This document shows, one piece after another, positions 6,333 to 11,163 of a stretch of DNA of 11,163 nt. Source of the DNA: Burkholderiaceae bacterium. GTDB taxonomy: Bacteria; Pseudomonadota; Gammaproteobacteria; Burkholderiales; Burkholderiaceae_C. The DNA lies in NCBI GenBank assembly GCA_030726195.1, contig JANREF010000001.1, forward strand, positions 1 through 11,163. Reading direction: 5' to 3'. The first letter of the stretch is position 1; every line of letters starts with the position of its first letter. Under the pieces are notes generated by a model. The model ran no database searches and was not told the origin of the DNA. It saw nothing but the letters and a program-made list of their open reading frames with translations. The position numbers and the translations under genes are program-made.

Positions 6333-7214
6333 ATGAGTAACCCAACCTCCAACAACACCAACGCCAGCGGCGACGTGCTGCTGTCGGCGCGCAACCTGAG
6401 CGTGCGCTTTGGCGGCGTGCTCGCGGTCAACGACGTCAGCTTTGACGTCAAGCGCGGCGAAGTCTTCACACTCATAGGCCCCAACGGCGCTGGCAAGACC
6501 ACGGTGTTCAACCTGATCAGCCGCATCTACACGCCCACCACAGGCAGCATCGAGTATTTCGGGCGCAACCAAAGCTGCATACTCACCGATCAAGCGCCCC
6601 ACAGCGTGGCAGGCTTGGGTATAGCGCGCACCTTCCAAAATATTGAGCTGTTTGAGCACGCTTCGGTGTTGCAAAACTTGCTCATTGGCAGGCACACCCA
6701 CAAACGCACCGGCTTTTGGGCCGAGGCGTTTTTTACAACAAGCGTGCGTCAAGCCGAGATCGAGTCGCGCGAAAAAATTGAGCAAGTCATTGATCTGCTG
6801 GACTTGCAGCACTACCGCGACACCTTGGTCGCTGGCCTGCCCTACGGTGTGCGCAAGGTGGTGGAGCTGGCGCGCGCCTTGTGCACCGAGCCCGAGCTGT
6901 TGCTGCTGGACGAGCCCTCATCTGGTCTGAACGTTGAAGAAACCGAAGACATGGCGTTTTGGATTGGCGACATTCAACAAGAGTTGGGCATCACCGTGCT
7001 CATGGTTGAGCATGACATGACACTGGTCTCCAAAGTCTCAGACCGTGTGCTGGCCATGGCGCAAGGCGAGGAGTTGGCCAGCGGCACGCCGCGCGAAGTG
7101 CAAACCGACCCCGGCGTGATCGAAGCCTATTTGGGCACCGTCGACGATGTATCGGGTCTGCGTCGACAAGCCTCAGACACTGCCGCCGCCACCGCAACAG
7201 GAGCACAGCCATGA
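6333..7214 (+). CDS. livG: Liv-type ABC transporter ATP-binding protein, LivG family
   Basis: A 293-residue cytoplasmic ATPase that powers the LivHM channel with LivF. Motifs: Walker A GPNGAGKT (49-56), Q-loop Gln102 in ARTFQNIELF (98-107), Walker B LLLLDEP (189-195) with catalytic Glu194, and H-loop His227 in VEHDM. The insertion after the Q-loop (about 115-150) is typical of LivG. The ABC signature is not the canonical LSGGQ: the position reads LPYGVRKVVELARAL (169-183), a variant of the LivG form LxYGxxRxLExAR. The C terminus has a low-complexity Ala/Thr-rich tail (about 281-293). The start ATG is seven bases after the livM stop. The stop overlaps the livF start by four bases (ATGA at 7211-7214), indicating translational coupling of the two ATPases. 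Confidence 0.94.
   Translation: MSNPTSNNTNASGDVLLSARNLSVRFGGVLAVNDVSFDVKRGEVFTLIGPNGAGKTTVFNLISRIYTPTTGSIEYFGRNQSCILTDQAPHSVAGLGIARTFQNIELFEHASVLQNLLIGRHTHKRTGFWAEAFFTTSVRQAEIESREKIEQVIDLLDLQHYRDTLVAGLPYGVRKVVELARALCTEPELLLLDEPSSGLNVEETEDMAFWIGDIQQELGITVLMVEHDMTLVSKVSDRVLAMAQGEELASGTPREVQTDPGVIEAYLGTVDDVSGLRRQASDTAAATATGAQP
7199..7203 (+). promoter_or_regulatory. ribosome binding site of livF
   Basis: AGGAG ends seven bases before the ATG at 7211. It lies inside the 3' end of livG and supports the overlapping livF start. Confidence 0.7.
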
Positions 7215-7999
7215 GCGTACCGGTATCAGACGACGCCGTGCTGCAGCTGCTCAACGTCGAGAGTTCCTACGGCCCCATCAAGGCCATCCGAGGCGTGAGC
7301 TTGCAGGTGCGCCGCGGCGAAATTGCGACCGTGCTGGGCTCCAATGGCGCGGGCAAAACCACCATCCTGAAAACCATTTCAGGCATCATCGACCCGCGCA
7401 AGGGCTCCATTACCTTCAAGGGTGAAGCCATCACAGCCAAAGACCCCGCTTTTATTGTGCAAAGCGGCTTGTGCCACGTGCCCGAAGGGCGCGAGGTGTT
7501 TCCGCTGTTGTCGGTGCGGGACAACTTGCTCATGGGCGCCTTCACACGCTCAGACCGCGACGGCGTCGCCCGCGACCTAGAGACCGTGTTCAATTACTTC
7601 CCCATCTTGCGCGAACGTGCGGCGCAAGATGCCGGCTTGCTCTCGGGCGGTCAACAACAAATGCTGGCCATTTCGCGTGCTCTCATGGCCAACCCCGACC
7701 TCATTTTGCTGGACGAGCCCAGCTTGGGCTTGTCGCCCAAACTGACCAAAGAGATTTTTGAAATTGTGGTCAAGATCAACCGTGACCGCGGCACCACCAT
7801 TTTGCTGGTGGAGCAAAACGCCAACATGGCGCTCAATGCCGCCGACTACGGCTACGTGCTGGAAAACGGGCGCATTGTGATGGAAGACACCTGCGCGAAC
7901 TTGCGTGAAAAAGACGACATCAAAGAGTTTTACCTCGGCATGAAAGAGGCTGGCGTGCGTGAAGAGCGCCGCTGGAAGAAGAAGAAAAACTGGCGTTGA
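7211..7999 (+). CDS. livF: Liv-type ABC transporter ATP-binding protein, LivF family
   Basis: A 262-residue cytoplasmic ATPase, the second of the pair with LivG. Motifs: Walker A GSNGAGKT (43-50), the LivF block GLCHVPEGREVFPLLSV (86-102), the canonical signature LSGGQ (144-148), Walker B LILLDEP (164-170) with Glu169, and VEQNANMAL (200-208). In that last block glutamine takes the H-loop histidine position, as is usual in LivF. The C terminus ends in a strikingly basic tail, EERRWKKKKNWR (251-262), about ten residues beyond the YLGM where many LivF proteins stop. The start ATG overlaps the livG stop by four bases and has a good AGGAG. The acyl-CoA ligase starts 31 bases after its stop codon. 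Confidence 0.95.
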   Translation: MSVPVSDDAVLQLLNVESSYGPIKAIRGVSLQVRRGEIATVLGSNGAGKTTILKTISGIIDPRKGSITFKGEAITAKDPAFIVQSGLCHVPEGREVFPLLSVRDNLLMGAFTRSDRDGVARDLETVFNYFPILRERAAQDAGLLSGGQQQMLAISRALMANPDLILLDEPSLGLSPKLTKEIFEIVVKINRDRGTTILLVEQNANMALNAADYGYVLENGRIVMEDTCANLREKDDIKEFYLGMKEAGVREERRWKKKKNWR

Positions 8000-8030
8000 T
8001 AGCCCCTGGCACGATCCAACAAAGATACTT

Positions 8031-9887
8031 ATGAGCAACCTGTGGAACACAACCGCCAACGTCCCCTGCCACGACATCGTGCTGCAAGGCGACACTTTGC
8101 CCGCCATGTTTTGGAACGGCGTGGCGCAGCGCGCCAACCAAACGTGGCTGCGTGAAAAAGAGCTGGGCATTTGGCGCAGTTGGTCGTGGGCACAAACAGG
8201 CCACGACGTGGATTTGCTGGCCAACGGCTTGATTGCGCTGGGCTTAGAGCCCAAGGCCTGTGTATCGATTTTGGCCAACACACAAGTGAAATGGGTCATG
8301 GCCGACTTGGCGGTGCTGTGCGCCGGTGGCGTATCCAACGGCATTTACCCCACCGATGCAGCCGAGCAAGTGCAGTATTTGTGCGCCGACTCCGCCACAC
8401 GCATACTCATTGTTGAAGACGAAGAGCAGCTGGACAAAGCCCTGCAGACCCGCGACCAACTGCCCTTGCTGCTCAAGATTGTGGTGATGGACATGAAGGG
8501 GCTGCGCAAGCTCAACGACCCACAAGTCATGAGTTGGCAAGCCTTGTGCGACTTGGGCCAAGCCCACAAAGCCGCGCACCCCACGCTGGTGCAAGAGCGC
8601 TCCAACAACGTGCAGCCGCAGGACTTGGCGATTTTGGTCTATACCTCAGGCACCACCGGCAAGCCCAAAGGCGGCATGCACAGCCACCACGGCTTGGTGT
8701 TCAGCGCCCGTGGTCTGAACACCTTGGTGGCCCAAACATCCGACGACCAGCGCATGTGCTTTTTACCGCTGTGTCACATTGCGGAGCGCATAGGCGGCGA
8801 GTACTTTGCGCTGTACGCGGGCAGCGTGCTCAACTTTGTAGAGAACCCCGAAACCGTGCCAGAGAACGTGCGTGAAATCGCGCCGACCGTGTTCACTGGT
8901 GTGCCGCGGGTGTGGGAGAAGTTCTACTCGGCCGTGATGATTGCCATCAAAGAGTCCAGCAAGCTGCAGCAAATCACCTACGCATGGGGCGTGGGCGTGG
9001 GCGCGCACATTGCCGACCTGGTGTTGGCCGGCAAGCCCGTGGGTTTGTGGCTCAAAGCCAAGTTCACCGTGGCCCGGTGGCTGGCACTGAACAACGTGCG
9101 CCGCCTCATTGGCATACACAACGCACGTTTTTTGGTCACGGGTGCCGCGCCCATCTCACCCGACTTGGTACGCTGGTACTTGAGCTTGGGCGTGCCTATG
9201 CTGGAGGTGTGGGGCATGACCGAGACCTGTGGCGCATCCACAGGCAACACGGTCGAGCGCATCAAACCCGGCAGCATTGGCCAGGCTTGTCATTTCAACC
9301 AAGTCAAGATCGATGAAGCGACGGGCGAGATTTTGGTCAAGGGCGACAACGTGTTCATGGGCTACTTGAACCTGCCCGAAAAAACGGCCGAGACGTTCAC
9401 CGCAGATGGTTGGCTCAAAACCGGCGATGTGGGCTCTGTGGATGGGGACGGGTTTTTCCGCATCACAGACCGCATGAAAGACATCATCATTACCGCTGGT
9501 GGCAAAAACGTCACGCCCAGCGAGTGGGAGAACGAACTCAAATTCTCCCCCTACGTGACCGATGCAGTCGTGATCGGAGACGCCAGACCCTACTTGAGCG
9601 TCATCATCATGATCGACCAGGAGAACGTTGAAAAATTTGCCCAAGACAACGATGTGCCCTTCAGCAACTACGCCAGCCTCACCCGAGCGCAGGCGGTGCA
9701 AGATTTGGTGCAGTCCGAGATTGATGCCGTCAATAAGAAATTTGCCCGTGTGGAGCAAATCAAGAAATTCTTCCTGTTGGAGAACCAGCTCACCGCCGAA
9801 GACGATGAGCTCACCCCCACCATGAAACTCAAACGCAAGTTGGTACAAGAAAAATATGCGGCTCAAATTGAAGCCATGTACCAATAA
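8031..9887 (+). CDS. AMP-forming acyl-CoA ligase, long-chain (FadD15/FAA1-like) type
   Basis: A 618-residue member of the ANL superfamily that activates a carboxylic acid with ATP to an acyl-adenylate and then to an acyl-CoA. Motifs in order: P-loop YTSGTTGKPKG (204-214), PLCHIAERIGG (246-256) as in long-chain synthetases, LVTGAAPIS (368-376), the adenine-binding VWGMTETCG (393-401), TGDVG (464-468), the hinge region ITDRMKDIIITAGGKNVTP (478-496), and the C-terminal LTPTMKLKRK (594-603), whose Lys599 is the likely catalytic lysine. Length and order fit the COG1022 long-chain group rather than short or aromatic ligases. No signal peptide or membrane helix is seen, so it is cytoplasmic or peripheral. 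The ATG at 8031 begins MSNLWNT; the in-frame GTG at 7959, inside livF, would add 24 unlikely residues. The Shine-Dalgarno is weak. Its position inside a transporter operon suggests that it acts on the imported substrate. The exact acid is unknown. Confidence 0.93.
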   Translation: MSNLWNTTANVPCHDIVLQGDTLPAMFWNGVAQRANQTWLREKELGIWRSWSWAQTGHDVDLLANGLIALGLEPKACVSILANTQVKWVMADLAVLCAGGVSNGIYPTDAAEQVQYLCADSATRILIVEDEEQLDKALQTRDQLPLLLKIVVMDMKGLRKLNDPQVMSWQALCDLGQAHKAAHPTLVQERSNNVQPQDLAILVYTSGTTGKPKGGMHSHHGLVFSARGLNTLVAQTSDDQRMCFLPLCHIAERIGGEYFALYAGSVLNFVENPETVPENVREIAPTVFTGVPRVWEKFYSAVMIAIKESSKLQQITYAWGVGVGAHIADLVLAGKPVGLWLKAKFTVARWLALNNVRRLIGIHNARFLVTGAAPISPDLVRWYLSLGVPMLEVWGMTETCGASTGNTVERIKPGSIGQACHFNQVKIDEATGEILVKGDNVFMGYLNLPEKTAETFTADGWLKTGDVGSVDGDGFFRITDRMKDIIITAGGKNVTPSEWENELKFSPYVTDAVVIGDARPYLSVIIMIDQENVEKFAQDNDVPFSNYASLTRAQAVQDLVQSEIDAVNKKFARVEQIKKFFLLENQLTAEDDELTPTMKLKRKLVQEKYAAQIEAMYQ

Positions 9888-9955
9888 ACGTGCCCCCGCG
9901 TAGACGCAACTGCAACTGCGAACTTTTCACCCTAGCCTTTACAACACGCACCTTT

Positions 9956-9961
9956 AAGGAG
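9956..9961 (+). promoter_or_regulatory. ribosome binding site of the substrate-binding protein gene
   Basis: AAGGAG ends nine bases before the ATG at 9971. It is the strongest ribosome site in the operon, fitting the need for an excess of periplasmic binding protein. It also rules out the in-frame upstream start at 9890, which would lie before the site and bury the signal peptide. Confidence 0.8.
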
Positions 9962-9970
9962 ACAACGCGT

Positions 9971-11155
9971 ATGAACAGTAAGACAATTTGGCGCAAGAAC
10001 GCCCTCATGCTAGCTGGCATGGCCTTGGCCGCATCCAGCGCCATGGCCGCACAGCAAGGTGTGAGCAAAGACGAACTTGTACTTGGCTCTATTCAAGACT
10101 TGTCAGGCCCTATCGCTGGCTTTGGCAAACAAATCCGCCAAGGTATGCAGCTGCGCGTGGACGAGGCCAATGAGCTCGGCGGCGTGAACGGACGCAAGAT
10201 CACACTCAAATTCGAAGACTCTGGCTACGACCCCAAAAAGGCTGTGCTGGCTGCGCAAAAGCTGGTCAACCAAGACAAGATTTTTGCCATGCTAGGCCAC
10301 ATCGGCACAGCCACCAACATGGCGGCCATGCCCGTGCAGTTCTCCAAGAACGTGATCAACTTCTTCCCTGTGACAGCCGCGCGTCAAATGTACGAGCCCT
10401 TTCACCGCCTGAAGTACTCTTACGCAGTGCCTTACTACGAGCAAATGCGCATTGCCACACCCATGCTGGCCAAGGAAAAGAACGCGGCCAAAGTGTGTGC
10501 CATGTACCAAGACGACGACTTTGGTACCGAAGTGCTTGAAGGCGCCAAAGACGGCTTGGCCGATGTAGGTCGCAAGCTGGACGTGGTGACCTCGTACAAG
10601 CGCGGTGCCACCGACTTTGCATCGCAAATGCAAAAAATGGCATCCGAGAAGTGCGACATGGTGGTCATGGGCACGCTCATTCGCGAAACCATCGGCGGCA
10701 TTGCCACGGCAAGGCGCTTGGGCTTCAACCCCGTGTTCTTGGGCTCCAGCGGTGCATACACCGACTTGATCCACAAGTTGGGCGGCAAAGCAATGGACGG
10801 CTTGTACGCCACCATGTCGGTGCAAAACCCTTACTTGGATGACGCCTCACAGCCCATCCGCTTCTGGGCGCAAAAGTACAAGACCCAGTTCAACGATGAC
10901 CCCACCGTGTTCTCTGTATACGGCTACTCATTGGTGGACTCATTCTTGCTGGCGGCTGAAAAAGCAGGTGCCAACCTGACCACCGACAACTTCATCAAAG
11001 CGATGGACACCATGACCATTCCACCAGACATTTTCGGCAGCGCCGAGATGACCTTTGGTCCTAAGAAGCGCTTGGGCAGCCACGCCACGCGCTTGTCGGT
11101 ACTGGAAGGTGCACGCTGGAAAGTGGTATCTGAGTACATGGAACTCAAGAAGTAA
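9971..11155 (+). CDS. periplasmic substrate-binding protein of the Liv-type transporter (type 1 PBP)
   Basis: A 394-residue exported binding protein that delivers ligand to the LivHM permeases. The signal peptide is clear: a basic start (MNSKTIWRKN), a hydrophobic core (11-22) and likely cleavage after Ala-Met-Ala (24-26). The mature protein opens with ELVLGSIQDLSGPIAGFGK (35-53), the usual opening strand and loop of type 1 amino-acid-type binding proteins. It continues with DEANELGGVNGRKI (64-77), the hinge-side block MLGHIGTATNMAAMPV (107-122), FFPVTAARQMYEP (131-143), and MYQDDDFGTEVLEGAK (178-193). Cys176 and Cys228 are its only cysteines, so the N-terminal disulfide of E. coli LivJ/LivK is absent. 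The pocket blocks also differ from what I recall of LivJ, consistent with a different ligand. It follows the ligase after 83 bases with its own strong Shine-Dalgarno, and may be expressed more highly than the upstream genes. Confidence 0.93.
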   Translation: MNSKTIWRKNALMLAGMALAASSAMAAQQGVSKDELVLGSIQDLSGPIAGFGKQIRQGMQLRVDEANELGGVNGRKITLKFEDSGYDPKKAVLAAQKLVNQDKIFAMLGHIGTATNMAAMPVQFSKNVINFFPVTAARQMYEPFHRLKYSYAVPYYEQMRIATPMLAKEKNAAKVCAMYQDDDFGTEVLEGAKDGLADVGRKLDVVTSYKRGATDFASQMQKMASEKCDMVVMGTLIRETIGGIATARRLGFNPVFLGSSGAYTDLIHKLGGKAMDGLYATMSVQNPYLDDASQPIRFWAQKYKTQFNDDPTVFSVYGYSLVDSFLLAAEKAGANLTTDNFIKAMDTMTIPPDIFGSAEMTFGPKKRLGSHATRLSVLEGARWKVVSEYMELKK

Positions 11156-11163
11156 TGGCTGCG

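Noticed and set aside
9156..9884. A 242-codon open frame antisense to the acyl-CoA ligase
   Set aside because: It mirrors a strongly conserved ligase coding region and resembles no known protein; other antisense frames at 4553-5224 and 7577-8344 are rejected for the same reason.
3200..9887. YciA thioesterase and the acyl-CoA ligase as opposing parts of one regulated cycle
   Set aside because: They are in separate transcription units with a gene on the opposite strand between them, and YciA is a general housekeeping enzyme. Proximity alone does not support a functional link.
9905..9920. Imperfect palindrome CGCAACTGCAACTGCG between the ligase and binding-protein genes
   Set aside because: Only 12 of 16 positions are symmetric and there is no T-run, so it is neither a convincing terminator nor an operator. 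It may just be the repeated GCAACT.

Overview
The window looks like chromosomal DNA of a betaproteobacterium, most likely order Burkholderiales and near Comamonadaceae. This is inferred from the GC-rich coding, the heavy use of TTG/CTG and GGC/GCC codons, and a Liv-type ABC transporter cluster with an acyl-CoA ligase gene inside it, an arrangement I associate with that group. I could not run a search, so the genus is open.

Layout: (1) 72-1022, minus: a LysR-type regulator resembling E. coli HypT (YjiE/QseD). (2) 1023-1225: a 203-base intergenic stretch mostly filled by a degenerate 8-bp tandem array (1061-1180). (3) 1226-3121, minus: an Atm1/HMT-type ABC half-exporter. (4) 3200-3622, plus: a YciA-type hotdog acyl-CoA thioesterase, divergent from the exporter. 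(5) 3644-4141, minus: a small exported DsrE-like protein, convergent with yciA. (6) 4142-4321: the region between the divergent DsrE-like gene and the transport operon, with an inverted repeat and a direct repeat but no convincing promoter. (7) 4322-11155, plus: six genes in one direction: two Liv permeases, two Liv ATPases, a long-chain-type acyl-CoA ligase, and a periplasmic binding protein.

The six-gene unit carries every part of an uptake system plus an activating enzyme. The binding protein would capture a ligand in the periplasm, LivH/LivM would form the channel, LivG/LivF would power it, and the AMP-forming ligase could turn an incoming carboxylate into its CoA thioester. The likeliest cargo is therefore a carboxylic acid (fatty, dicarboxylic, aromatic or cyclic) rather than a branched-chain amino acid. 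The gene order supports this; the cargo itself cannot be read from the sequence.

I see no tRNA, rRNA, CRISPR array, insertion sequence, phage gene or clear recent-transfer boundary. The points most worth a second look are the octamer array upstream of the regulator, the loss of two of three redox-sensing methionines in the HypT-like regulator, the ligase-containing transporter cluster, and the strongly basic C-terminal tails on two of its subunits.
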